Source of the DNA: Chitinophaga fulva
Lineage (GTDB): Bacteria; Bacteroidota; Bacteroidia; Chitinophagales; Chitinophagaceae
Direction of reading: 5' to 3'
Length of the DNA: 64,000 bases
Assembly: GCF_012927205.1 (NCBI RefSeq)
Contig: NZ_JABBGC010000001.1
Coordinates: 868,001-932,000, forward strand
Shown here piece after piece: positions 17,277-25,065 of the stretch; position 1 is the stretch's first letter; the number at the start of each line of letters is the position of its first letter. The notes below the pieces were generated by a model. It was not told where the DNA came from. It made no database searches and saw only the letters and a program-made list of their open reading frames with translations. Position numbers and translations under genes: made by a program.

Positions 17277-17684
17277 TTATTTTGCTTTAATATAATTTTC
17301 AACCTGGGCGGTGCCCTTGTGTAAATTTACGAATAAAGGATTCTTCACCGGATCGAATACGATGATGGTGTTCATAGACCAGGCATCCTGTGGCGCCGGC
17401 ATTTCAATCATTACCTCGAGGCCGTTGGCCCGGTGGAACAGCAGGCTGTCTTTACCCGCGATGTGTGGCTTAAAGCCCTGCTGATCAAGGTAGTCGGTGA
17501 TTTCTTTACGTAACCGCAGTACGGAGTCCATCTCCGGGCTTGCCGCCGGTTTGAATTCCCGGTATACATAGCTTTTTTCGGTGATCACATCGTAGGCATC
17601 TTTATTTACCTTGGCATCATTACGGGTAGGGTTACACGCAAAGAGCAGGCAGGAGGCGGTCAGGATGGATAATAATATTTTCAT
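17277..17684 (-). CDS. Small lipoprotein of unknown function
   Basis: A 135-residue protein from the ATG at 17684. It begins MKILLSILTASCLLFACNP, a signal peptide with lipobox LFAC, so it should be lipid-anchored. The mature part has no motif I recognise; KEITDYLDQQGFKPHIAGKD and FDPKNP-like short strands suggest a small alpha/beta domain. A longer frame from 17831 overlaps the upstream gene and lacks a signal, so I reject it. It lies 11 bases after the NTF2-like gene and 12 before the NrtR-type gene, probably in one transcript; a link to NAD is not shown. Confidence 0.65.
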   Translation of the reverse strand: MKILLSILTASCLLFACNPTRNDAKVNKDAYDVITEKSYVYREFKPAASPEMDSVLRLRKEITDYLDQQGFKPHIAGKDSLLFHRANGLEVMIEMPAPQDAWSMNTIIVFDPVKNPLFVNLHKGTAQVENYIKAK

Positions 17685-17695
17685 GATATCTGGCT

Positions 17696-18091
17696 TTAAT
17701 GTTCGTAGCAGCCGTAATTGCGCTGCCGGTATATTTTTCCTTCGCGGAATTCGATCACCGTACAGATGAAGGCTTTCATCACCTGTCCTCTTCTGTATTT
17801 GCCGGCATCCACGCCTATTTCCCCGGTCCATGTAGCTTCTACCACGAGGGTGTTGCCATGCTGGACAGCTTTCAGTACGCTGTAGTGCTGCGATTTCAGG
17901 ATCAGTTTATTGGTGGCCATACTGTCCAGCATCAATTCAAAATTTCTTTGTTTGACTTCGGCTGATAGCAGGTTTGGATATTCCGTCTGAATAACGCCCG
18001 GATGAAAAATATCGGCAAACTCGGCCGGATCTGCTGAAAATTTTTCAAGCAGCTGGAAATACCGGTATACGAGGGCCAGTTTTTCGTCCAT
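17696..18091 (-). CDS. SnoaL/NTF2-like domain protein
   Basis: A 131-residue cytoplasmic protein that fits a single SnoaL-like, NTF2-fold domain: an N-terminal helix pair (LALVYRYFQLLEKFSADPAEF), then FADIFHPGVIQTEYPNLL, and a curved sheet ending in VIEFREGKIYRQRNYGCYE. These proteins bind or act on small hydrophobic ligands, and the family does not reveal which. It is the first gene of the short minus-strand group with the lipoprotein and the NrtR-type regulator. No export signal is seen. Confidence 0.75.
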   Translation of the reverse strand: MDEKLALVYRYFQLLEKFSADPAEFADIFHPGVIQTEYPNLLSAEVKQRNFELMLDSMATNKLILKSQHYSVLKAVQHGNTLVVEATWTGEIGVDAGKYRRGQVMKAFICTVIEFREGKIYRQRNYGCYEH

Positions 18092-18219
18092 TAACAGGGA
18101 TGCGTTGAATTAATAACAAATAAAGCAGGACGTATGTACGCAATGCAATCCGCGAATTTATAAAATTCGTGTCAATGTAATTCATTCCTGCTCATGGAAA
18201 ACGCCGGGAAGGGTGGTAT

Positions 18220-19545
18220 TTATTTTCTGGCGGTACCGGAGTTGAACGCCAGTTTTTCCATATTGTCTGTTTTGCCGATGATGTCGTACACCAGTTTGAT
18301 CACTGTGAGCGTGCCGTCATAGTTGATCTTGTCCGGGTTGTCGTCTGCTTCCGGGATGCCTTTATGGGCGTTGGTGTAGAAGTACAGCACGGGGATATTT
18401 TTTTTATAGAAGGAAGCGTGGTCAGAAGTGCCGGTGCTGGAGGAGTCGTAAACTACCCGGGTATCTTTGGCGGCCACACTGCCAATGATTTCAGGCCATC
18501 CTGCGGAGGAGCCAATACCTCCGATTTGTACGCCCCTCGAGGCGTCGAGGTCGCCAATGATGTCCATGTTGATCATATAGTTCACCGACATGAGGTCAAT
18601 GCCTTCGCTGTGGGAAGTAAACCAGGAGGAGCCGGCCAGCCCTTCTTCTTTACCGGAGAAGGCGATGATCACGAAGTTGTGGTTTTTGATCCGGGCGGAT
18701 TTGAGCATGCGGGCCAGTTCGAGGAGGGCGGCGGTACCGCTGGCATTATCATCGGCGCCATGATAGATCGTGTTATTGGCCCCTTTGCCGAGGTGGTCGT
18801 AATGTGCCCCGATGATCACGTTTTTAGGAGCTTGGTTATCGATAAAGCCGATTACATTGGTGCCGGTCACTTTCACTTTTTTGAAAGCTATTTTCATATC
18901 GATCTGAAAAGCGTTCGCATCGTCGTTGCCCAGTATTTTGCTGACATCGCTGCTGACCCACACCGCAGGGATGCTGGCAGGGGCCATAGCTTGTTTATGC
19001 CAGCCGTTTACTTCCGCCGGCGTTTCCTTGCCATTGTAGAAGATAACAGCCGTGGCGCCGGATTTGGCGGCGATCTGTGTTTGCTGCAGGTATTGTTCCA
19101 GTTTGCTTTTATGCGGATCAGCTTCTATCTCCGTGATGTTGATCAGCCAGATATTGTCTGGTTCATTTACAGCGGGGAGTACTTCACCTTTGGCGCTTTT
19201 GCCTGCGCTGAAAGGCAGCGCAATGAATTGTTTGCCGGAGACCAGCTTATCATGATTAAGGCTCAGTGTGCAGTTGTCCGGTTCGCGGCTTTCGCGGATG
19301 GTGAAGGTCTGCAGGAAACCATTGTCCCCTCTTGGGCTTACGCCTATTTGTTCGAGCTGGGAGGAAAGATAGGCAGCAGCCAGCTGCTCGCCGGGGGCGC
19401 CGGTCTGGCGGCCTTCCAGCTTGTCGCTGCAGAGATAAGTGACATGCGTTTGCAGATTGGACAGGGTTTTTCGGTCATTTTTTTTCTGTGCATCTACGAA
19501 CAAGGTAGTACATACCAATGGTAACAGCCAGGTTATCTTTTTCAC
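18220..19545 (-). CDS. Secreted M28-family zinc aminopeptidase
   Basis: Exported di-zinc peptidase of 441 residues with signal peptide MKKITWLLPLVCTTLFVDAQ. A PA-type insert lies in the first half. The zinc ligands of family M28 can be read in order: H in GAHYDHLG, D in HGADDNASG, E in AFSGKEEGLAGS, D in NMDIIGD and H in GTSDHASFY. It probably removes N-terminal residues from peptides in the periplasm or outside. It is divergent from gcvT; a -7 box TAATTTTG lies at 19568-19575 on the minus strand. The single-gene transcript has no obvious partner. Confidence 0.9.
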   Translation of the reverse strand: MKKITWLLPLVCTTLFVDAQKKNDRKTLSNLQTHVTYLCSDKLEGRQTGAPGEQLAAAYLSSQLEQIGVSPRGDNGFLQTFTIRESREPDNCTLSLNHDKLVSGKQFIALPFSAGKSAKGEVLPAVNEPDNIWLINITEIEADPHKSKLEQYLQQTQIAAKSGATAVIFYNGKETPAEVNGWHKQAMAPASIPAVWVSSDVSKILGNDDANAFQIDMKIAFKKVKVTGTNVIGFIDNQAPKNVIIGAHYDHLGKGANNTIYHGADDNASGTAALLELARMLKSARIKNHNFVIIAFSGKEEGLAGSSWFTSHSEGIDLMSVNYMINMDIIGDLDASRGVQIGGIGSSAGWPEIIGSVAAKDTRVVYDSSSTGTSDHASFYKKNIPVLYFYTNAHKGIPEADDNPDKINYDGTLTVIKLVYDIIGKTDNMEKLAFNSGTARK

Positions 19546-19567
19546 GCAATCTTTTTTTGGGTTGCTG

Positions 19568-19575
19568 CAAAATTA
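19568..19575 (-). promoter_or_regulatory. -7 box for the M28 peptidase
   Basis: The minus strand reads TAATTTTG, a consensus match 23 bases upstream of the ATG. No TTTG at the usual distance. Confidence 0.45.
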
Positions 19576-19716
19576 CGGAATTACCCCCTGCTAATAGCGC
19601 AACAGGGGCAGTTCTTTTTTAAGCTCCTGTTGCATTTCAAGTATGTTTAATATGATGCTTGGTCTGAAAACGGTCATTCGCCGGGAGTGGTTTATCTTTC
19701 ATAAAAGGCAAATCCC

Positions 19717-19724
19717 TATTTTTG
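19717..19724 (+). promoter_or_regulatory. -7 box for gcvT
   Basis: TATTTTTG, a full match to TAnnTTTG, 20 bases before the ATG. The -33 region is weak. Confidence 0.5.
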
Positions 19725-19744
19725 CCCCGTTTTAAAAACAAAGT

Positions 19745-20833
19745 ATGAAAAACACACCTTTTACACAGAAGCACATAGCATTGGGCGCGAAGATGGCTCC
19801 TTTTGCGGGTTACAACATGCCAATCTCCTATACAGGTATCAATGATGAGCACCAGGCGGTACGTACAAATGCCGGTGTGTTTGACGTGAGCCACATGGGT
19901 GAGTTTATTTTGAAAGGTGAACATGCGCTGGACCTGATTCAACGGGTTACTACCAACGACGCCTCCAAACTGACTGCCGGCAAAGCCCAGTACAGCTCCC
20001 TGCCTAACAACGAAGGCGGCCTGGTAGACGACCTGCTGGTATATTGCATCGAAGAAAACAACGTGTATATGCTGGTGGTGAATGCCAGCAATATCGAAAA
20101 AGACTGGAACTGGATCAGCCAGTTCAATACCAAAGGGGTGGAAATGCACGACATTTCCGATAAAACCTGCCTGCTGGCCATCCAGGGCCCTAACGCCACC
20201 AGCATCCTGCAGCCTCTGACTGACACTGATATCGTCAACCTGAAATATTACACCTTCGCCAAAGGCGTTTTTGCCGGCGTTCCCAACGTGGTGATCAGCG
20301 CTACCGGCTACACCGGTGCGGGTGGTATCGAAATTTATTTCGAAGACAAAGACGGCGCCGCAGAGAAAATCTGGGACGCTATCTTCGCTGCCGGCGGTCC
20401 TAAAGGCCTGAAGCCTATCGGCCTGGGCGCCCGCGACACCCTCCGCCTGGAAATGGGCTTCTGCCTGTACGGTAACGACATCGACGACCGCACCTCTCCG
20501 ATGGAAGCCGGTCTGGGATGGATCACCAAATTCACCAAAGACTTCCCTTCCCGCGCTATTTTCGAAAAACAGAAAGCAGAAGGTATTTCCCAGAAACTGG
20601 TTGGCTTTGAAATGATTGACAAAGGCATTGCCCGTCATGACTATGAAATCAAAGATGCTGCCGGCAATGTAATTGGCCGTGTAACCTCCGGTACACAGTC
20701 CCCCTCCCTGGGCAAGGCTGTTGGCCTGGGTTATGTGAAAACAACCAATGCAGCACTGGATTCAGAAATATTTATTGCCGTAAGGGACAAAGCCCTGAAA
20801 GCAAAAGTGGTGAAAGTGCCTTTCCTTGGCTAG
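19745..20833 (+). CDS. gcvT: Glycine cleavage system T protein (aminomethyltransferase)
   Basis: Transfers the aminomethyl carbon from lipoyl-H protein to tetrahydrofolate, releasing ammonia; cytoplasmic. The 362-residue length is normal for GcvT. Visible are [34 protein letters not shown] with folate-site residues, [24 protein letters not shown] and the C-terminal [20 protein letters not shown]. The gene stands alone: gcvH and gcvP are not in the window. It is followed by an unusual nested inverted-repeat region rather than a simple terminator. Confidence 0.95.
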   Translation: MKNTPFTQKHIALGAKMAPFAGYNMPISYTGINDEHQAVRTNAGVFDVSHMGEFILKGEHALDLIQRVTTNDASKLTAGKAQYSSLPNNEGGLVDDLLVYCIEENNVYMLVVNASNIEKDWNWISQFNTKGVEMHDISDKTCLLAIQGPNATSILQPLTDTDIVNLKYYTFAKGVFAGVPNVVISATGYTGAGGIEIYFEDKDGAAEKIWDAIFAAGGPKGLKPIGLGARDTLRLEMGFCLYGNDIDDRTSPMEAGLGWITKFTKDFPSRAIFEKQKAEGISQKLVGFEMIDKGIARHDYEIKDAAGNVIGRVTSGTQSPSLGKAVGLGYVKTTNAALDSEIFIAVRDKALKAKVVKVPFLG

Positions 20834-20863
20834 GAATAGCGGGTGAAAGTTATTAACTTCCGC

Positions 20864-21001
20864 CTCGCAAAGGATTTAAAGAGAGCAAAGAAGCAAAGGA
20901 GCGAATAGCAAAATTTGTCCTTCGTTCCTTTGCTCTCTTGTTATAATTGAATACTTTGCTTCTTTGCTCTCTTTGGATTCTTTGGGAGCAACCTTTGCGA
21001 G
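20864..21001. repeat. Nested inverted repeat after gcvT
   Basis: Outer arms CTCGCAAAGG (20864-20873) and CCTTTGCGAG (20992-21001) are perfect complements. Inside, 20878-20898 and 20954-20974 form a perfect 21-bp stem. A third, imperfect stem uses CAAAGGAGCGAA and TTCGTTCCTTTG. Arms are purine-rich on the left and pyrimidine-rich on the right. No gene is seen inside. Confidence 0.8.
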
Positions 21002-21023
21002 AACTTTATTTATTGCCATATCT

Positions 21024-21497
21024 ATGCCTATCATTCATTTAACTACCGTTATCCATGCACCATTAGAGAGGGTGTATGACCTTAGCCGGAGTATTACCCT
21101 GCATAAGCGCAGCATGTCACACATGCAGGAAGAGGCCGTCAAAGGCCGGACCAATGGACTGATCCGGTTGAACGAAACTGTCACCTGGCGCGCCAAACAT
21201 ATAGGCAAAATGCGGGAACTGACCACCAAGGTCACTACCATGACGGAAGGGGAACATTTTACCGATGAAATGACGGAAGGTGATTTCACCCACATGAAAC
21301 ATGAGCACCATTTTAAGGAAATCGGTAACGGCACCGTAATGATTGATATCATGGATTTTGGCACCCCTTACGGTTGGCTCGGGCGGATGTTTGAACGGTT
21401 TTATCTCCAAAAATATATGACCCGCCTGCTGAAACTAAGGAATGATGTTATTAAGGACTATGCGGAGAGCGAAAAGTGGAGAGTAGTCCTTGATTAA
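21024..21497 (+). CDS. SRPBCC-fold (START-like) protein
   Basis: A 157-residue cytoplasmic protein starting MPIIHLTTVIHAPLERVYDL, the usual first strand and helix of the polyketide-cyclase/START-like fold. Later segments NETVTWRAKHIGKMRELT and MIDIMDFGTPYGWLGRMFER fit small ligand-binding members of this group, in which the long C-terminal helix covers the pocket. The frame can be extended upstream to 20964, into the inverted repeat, and that start is unlikely. The gene lies 17 bases before comB, so they are probably co-transcribed. Ligand and role are unknown. Confidence 0.75.
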   Translation: MPIIHLTTVIHAPLERVYDLSRSITLHKRSMSHMQEEAVKGRTNGLIRLNETVTWRAKHIGKMRELTTKVTTMTEGEHFTDEMTEGDFTHMKHEHHFKEIGNGTVMIDIMDFGTPYGWLGRMFERFYLQKYMTRLLKLRNDVIKDYAESEKWRVVLD

Positions 21498-21514
21498 TGC
21501 CTAAAAGCAATTGA

Positions 21515-22237
21515 ATGACAACAACCAACAAACCCAGCCTGGAAGTATGTTTATCTCCGGCTTTATTACATCTGTATGATGTGAAAAACAGCATCGTGGT
21601 CATCATCGATGTGCTGCGTGCTACCTCTACCATCTGTACCGCCCTCTATAATGGTGCAACAAAAGTAATACCGGTAGCTACTGTAGAAGAATGTGTGAAC
21701 ATCGGCCGTGCTATCGACGGCATCACCGCCGGGGAACGCGATGGCAAAGTAGCTGAAGGACTCGTACATGGCAACTCCCCTTTTGAATATCCCCGGGAGT
21801 TCATCGAAAACAAAACACTGGTACTGACCACCACCAACGGAACAAAACTGCTGCATATGGCCAAAGATGCCATCCAGATCGTTACCGGCTCCTTTCCCAA
21901 TATCAGCGCGGTATGTGACTACCTGATCTCACAGGGACAAAACGTCATCCTGGGCTGCGCCGCCTGGAAAGACCGCGTGAATATGGAAGACACGCTCTTT
22001 GCCGGCGCCGTGGTAAGCCGCATCCGTGAACATTTTGACGTTAACTGTGATTCTGCTACTGCCGCTGAAACACTGTACAATACTACGAAAGGAGATATCT
22101 ATACCTATATGAAACAGGCTTCCCACTACAAACGCCTGGCGAAATACGGACTGGAAAAAGATATTACCTACTGCCTCACCCCTGACGGCGCCAATGTGCT
22201 GCCGATATTCAGGAACGGTGAGCTGGTGCCGTTTTAA
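21515..22237 (+). CDS. comB: 2-phosphosulfolactate phosphatase family protein
   Basis: A 240-residue protein of the ComB family, which removes phosphate from 2-phosphosulfolactate in sulfolactate and coenzyme M synthesis. Landmarks are VVIIDVLRATSTICTALYNG, AGERDGKVAEGLVHGNSP, LVLTTTNGTKLL and GCAAWKDRVNMEDTLFAGAV; the acidic residues in these segments fit the magnesium site. Bacteroidota do not make coenzyme M, so the natural role may be sulfolactate release or another phosphatase reaction. It follows the SRPBCC gene and ends at a long perfect hairpin. Confidence 0.85.
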   Translation: MTTTNKPSLEVCLSPALLHLYDVKNSIVVIIDVLRATSTICTALYNGATKVIPVATVEECVNIGRAIDGITAGERDGKVAEGLVHGNSPFEYPREFIENKTLVLTTTNGTKLLHMAKDAIQIVTGSFPNISAVCDYLISQGQNVILGCAAWKDRVNMEDTLFAGAVVSRIREHFDVNCDSATAAETLYNTTKGDIYTYMKQASHYKRLAKYGLEKDITYCLTPDGANVLPIFRNGELVPF

Positions 22238-22238
22238 T

Positions 22239-22316
22239 ATTTGATCATTTGGCTATTTGCTTATTGAAGTTTTGCCAGGCAACCTTTTAAATAAGCAAAT
22301 AGCCAAATGATCAAAT
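22239..22316. repeat. Perfect 27-bp inverted repeat between convergent genes
   Basis: The arms 22239-22265 and 22290-22316 are exact complements with a 24-base loop. The left arm starts ATTTGATCATTTGGC. The hairpin begins two bases after the comB stop and lies 11 bases before the DoxX stop, so it may end transcription both ways. A 24-of-27 match to the left arm occurs at 28942-28968. Confidence 0.85.
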
Positions 22317-22326
22317 GACTAAGTGA

Positions 22327-22707
22327 TTAAGCGGCTAACTGTTTTTTGCCACCTATAATACAAGCTGCAAATACGATCATCATCGACAGCGGAAAGGCTG
22401 TATCCGCGAAAGGTGCGCCGGAGCTGACTTTAAACAGGGTGGCTATCACCATGGTGAACAGCAGGGCCACCGCCGCCGGCCGTATAAAAAACCCTGTGAT
22501 CAGGGCAATGCCACCAACTACTTCCGCCAGCATCGCCATAAATCCCCAGAATACCGGCCATTGACTGATACCGATCATTTTCAGGGTACCTCCCAGAAAC
22601 GCCCACATAGCAGGGCCTCCCATGATTTTCTGAATACCGAAAATGAGGAATAATACGCCAATACCTATACGTAATACGAGAAATGCGCTTTGTTTGTTGT
22701 CTTTCAT
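22327..22707 (-). CDS. DoxX-family membrane protein
   Basis: A 126-residue inner-membrane protein with about four membrane helices. It begins [20 protein letters not shown]; the segment [18 protein letters not shown] and [20 protein letters not shown] are typical of the DoxX group. Members are linked to redox or quinone-related functions, but the reaction is unclear. The start at 22707 is chosen because the longer frame from 22887 runs into the AraC gene and adds no membrane sequence. A -7 box TAGTTTTG lies at 22734-22741, minus strand. Confidence 0.82.
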   Translation of the reverse strand: MKDNKQSAFLVLRIGIGVLFLIFGIQKIMGGPAMWAFLGGTLKMIGISQWPVFWGFMAMLAEVVGGIALITGFFIRPAAVALLFTMVIATLFKVSSGAPFADTAFPLSMMIVFAACIIGGKKQLAA

Positions 22708-22733
22708 GTGAGTGTGTTTTAAAAATGAAGACA

Positions 22734-22741
22734 CAAAACTA
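22734..22741 (-). promoter_or_regulatory. -7 box for DoxX
   Basis: The minus strand reads TAGTTTTG, matching TAnnTTTG, 27 bases before the ATG. It lies between this gene and the AraC-type gene upstream. Confidence 0.5.
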
Positions 22742-22792
22742 GCAGGCATCAGCGGGGATGTCCATGGATAAAATAGTGTTTGGCTTGCACAT

Positions 22793-23686
22793 TTATGCCG
22801 GCTGGAATGTTTCCCGGAACTGCTGAGGGGATTTGCCTGTATTCTTTTTGAAAAAGCGTGTAAAATAAGCCGGGTCATCGAACCCAATCTGATACCCTAC
22901 TTCCTTGACAGTCAGTTCATTGAGGAACAATAACCGTTTCGCTTCCAGGAGGATACGCTCTTTAATGAAAGTACCGGCCGTTTTACCGGTCAGCTTTTGT
23001 GTGAGCGCATTGAGCTGCCGCGGGGTAACGTACAGCCGGGAGGCATAGTCCTGTACTTCGTGGAGTTCGTGGAAATGCTGGTGCAGCAGCTGTTTGAACT
23101 GCAGCAGCTGCGTCTGCGGCTGACCGGGCAACAGGTGCGGCTCTGACAGCTGCCGTCTGCGGATACGCATAATTTCCATCAGCAGCACACGGATATACGA
23201 AAAGAGAATGGGCGTGATATCTTCGTCTGTCTGGTCATACTCCTCACGTGCAATGCTCATCAGGTTTTCCAGCCGCGCCAGGTCTGCCGGTTCCAGCGGG
23301 ATAACCGGGTAAGACTGCATATTATCAAACAGGAAATGCCCCAGCAGTTGACTGTCAGGATCATTGCCGCTGCTGAAAAAAGACGGGTCAAACTTCAGGG
23401 AGTAGCCGGTAGTGGCTTCTCTGTCCAGTTGATGCACCTGTTCCGGTGAGAGCAGGAACACCACCGCTCCGTCGAAAGGGTAAGTGTTAAAATCGATATT
23501 ATGTGTGCCCTTGCTGTTATGCAGCAAAAGGATCTCGTAATAAGTATGCCGGTGGGGATATTGGCGGGGCATGATTTTCCCCGTATCGTCAAAAGCAGCA
23601 ATCAGTACATGTTTGACCGGTGCGGAAACCGTGGTGGTCACGCCATCGTTGATCCGGTGTTGAGGAATAGCAGGTCGCATGTTCAA
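22793..23686 (-). CDS. AraC-family transcriptional regulator
   Basis: A 297-residue regulator with an N-terminal cupin-like sensing domain ([20 protein letters not shown], then [13 protein letters not shown]) and a C-terminal pair of helix-turn-helix motifs. The second is clearest: [20 protein letters not shown] followed by [13 protein letters not shown]. It lies upstream of doxX in the same direction, 85 bases away, and divergent from the rubredoxin/MBL gene, so either may be its target. The inducer is unknown. Confidence 0.88.
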   Translation of the reverse strand: MNMRPAIPQHRINDGVTTTVSAPVKHVLIAAFDDTGKIMPRQYPHRHTYYEILLLHNSKGTHNIDFNTYPFDGAVVFLLSPEQVHQLDREATTGYSLKFDPSFFSSGNDPDSQLLGHFLFDNMQSYPVIPLEPADLARLENLMSIAREEYDQTDEDITPILFSYIRVLLMEIMRIRRRQLSEPHLLPGQPQTQLLQFKQLLHQHFHELHEVQDYASRLYVTPRQLNALTQKLTGKTAGTFIKERILLEAKRLLFLNELTVKEVGYQIGFDDPAYFTRFFKKNTGKSPQQFRETFQPA

Positions 23687-23714
23687 ATGTACAAGTATTT
23701 GTTGAGTATGTCCC

Positions 23715-23745
23715 TTGAAGGCAGCATGGTGGCGGGTTACTTTTG
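23715..23745 (+). promoter_or_regulatory. Promoter of the rubredoxin/MBL gene
   Basis: TTG (23715-23717), 20 bases, then TACTTTTG (23738-23745). Transcription should begin about 23752, so the longer reading frame from 23715 cannot be the start; the ATG at 23766 is used. Confidence 0.65.
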
Positions 23746-23765
23746 CTTCTCAAAACAAGCATATC

Positions 23766-24671
23766 ATGGCACAAGACAAATCAAGACGGGAGTGGCTTAA
23801 ACAAAGCGGACTAGCGGTGGCAGGGTTCCCACTTTTATCGAAAATGCCCTACCTTTCTGAGGACAAACCGAAAGACATGAAACATTATATCTGTGTGACC
23901 TGTGGCGTGCAGTATGACGCCACTGCAGAAGAGCCGGCACATTGCCCTATTTGCGAAGATGAGCGTCAGTATGTAAATCCGGCCGGACAAAGCTGGACTA
24001 CCTTTGATCAGGTACAGAAGAGACATAAAAATATCATAGAGCTGATAGCGCCTAACCTTTATGCCATCTATACCACGCCGGATTTTGGTATCGGGCAGCG
24101 GGCCCACCTGCTGGTGACACCCAACGGCAATATCCTGTGGGATTGTGTGGCTCACCTCGACGCCTCTACGATAGATATCATACAGCGGTTGGGCGGTATA
24201 CGGGCCATTGCGATTTCGCACCCGCATTATTTTTCCACCATTGTAGAATGGAGCCATGCCTTCGGCCGGGTGCCCGTGTATGTGCACAAACTGGATGCCT
24301 CCTGGTTGGGGCGGCATGATGAGGTGATCAAACTGTGGGACAGCCAGACACTGGACCTGTGGGATGGTATCAAACTGGTGTTGTGCGGCGGGCATTTCCC
24401 CGGAGCGAATGTATTATACAGTCCGGCCGGTAAAGGGTTTCTGTTGGTAGGTGACGTGATCCAGGTGTCTACCGACAGGAAGAGCATGTCATTTATGTAT
24501 AGCTATCCTAATAATATTCCGTTGTCGGCCGCTGAGGTAAAAGTAATTGAGCATGCGGTAGCGCCTTATGCTTACGATGCCATGTATGGGGCATTTGGAA
24601 AATATGTGCGTACGGGTGCGAAGGAGGCCATGGATTTTTCCGTGAAGCGGTATATCCAGCATATCCGTTAA
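23766..24671 (+). CDS. Tat-type protein with rubredoxin-like zinc ribbon and metallo-beta-lactamase-like domain
   Basis: A 301-residue protein. It starts with MAQDKSRREWLKQSGLAVAG, which has the twin-arginine export pattern SRRxWLK. Residues about 40-65 hold CVTCGVQYDATAEEPAHCPI..C, a rubredoxin-like zinc or iron site. The rest resembles the metallo-beta-lactamase fold: VTPNGNILWDCVAHLD, AISHPHYFSTIVEW, CGGHFPGAN and LLVGDVIQVS. The normal HxHxDH motif is reduced to HPHYFS, so metal content and hydrolase activity are uncertain. It is divergent from the AraC gene. Folded cofactor binding before export would explain the Tat signal. Confidence 0.75.
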   Translation: MAQDKSRREWLKQSGLAVAGFPLLSKMPYLSEDKPKDMKHYICVTCGVQYDATAEEPAHCPICEDERQYVNPAGQSWTTFDQVQKRHKNIIELIAPNLYAIYTTPDFGIGQRAHLLVTPNGNILWDCVAHLDASTIDIIQRLGGIRAIAISHPHYFSTIVEWSHAFGRVPVYVHKLDASWLGRHDEVIKLWDSQTLDLWDGIKLVLCGGHFPGANVLYSPAGKGFLLVGDVIQVSTDRKSMSFMYSYPNNIPLSAAEVKVIEHAVAPYAYDAMYGAFGKYVRTGAKEAMDFSVKRYIQHIR

Positions 24672-25065
24672 AAATACATGCTGGCCCAGGGCTTTTGGTC
24701 CTGGGTATTCGCATTTCCCGCGCCTCGCGCTATGGTGTTAATGGCGGGCCTCGTATTTCATCTATTTAATTTTTTATTGATGTGATCGTAATGAATTGAA
24801 AAACAATGGTAAAATAACATCAGTTGAAACGCATTAAAATAATTAAATATTAAAATAATTATATATCAAATAAAGCACTCTCCCCGTGCGCCTCACAGCT
24901 AAATTGCCACCACCAAGGGATTGCCGTTTTACCGGCATTTTGCACGCTGTTTATTAAAGATTTCTGCTTACTTTTGTGGATTGCCTTTTTATCAGCGGTT
25001 AAAGTTTTTTGATATATTTATTTACCCCTGGCTGTTGATATCAAAAGCAGGCAACAACGAATAGT
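24672..25065. other. Intergenic region before the SNF2 gene
   Basis: The 394 bases hold a REP-like palindrome at 24685-24705, a strongly AT-rich middle and a -7 box TACTTTTG at 24969-24976. The 5-prime leader after it would be about 85 bases. A repeated word GGATTGCC with a T-rich tail occurs at about 24918 and 24978. No gene is seen. Confidence 0.55.
24685..24705. repeat. REP-like palindrome
   Basis: CCCAGG...CCTGGG around a T-rich centre, followed by TATTCGCATTTCC; it resembles the palindromes at 2694 and 13894. Confidence 0.45.

Noticed and set aside
17685..17831. N-terminal extension of the lipoprotein gene
   Set aside because: Overlaps the NTF2-like gene and removes the signal peptide and lipobox.
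18364..19524. 386-codon open frame on the plus strand opposite the M28 peptidase
   Set aside because: The peptidase strand shows all five zinc ligands and a signal peptide; the other is a shadow.
20964..21023. N-terminal extension of the SRPBCC gene
   Set aside because: Would be translated from the right arm of the nested inverted repeat; family starts at the ATG at 21024.
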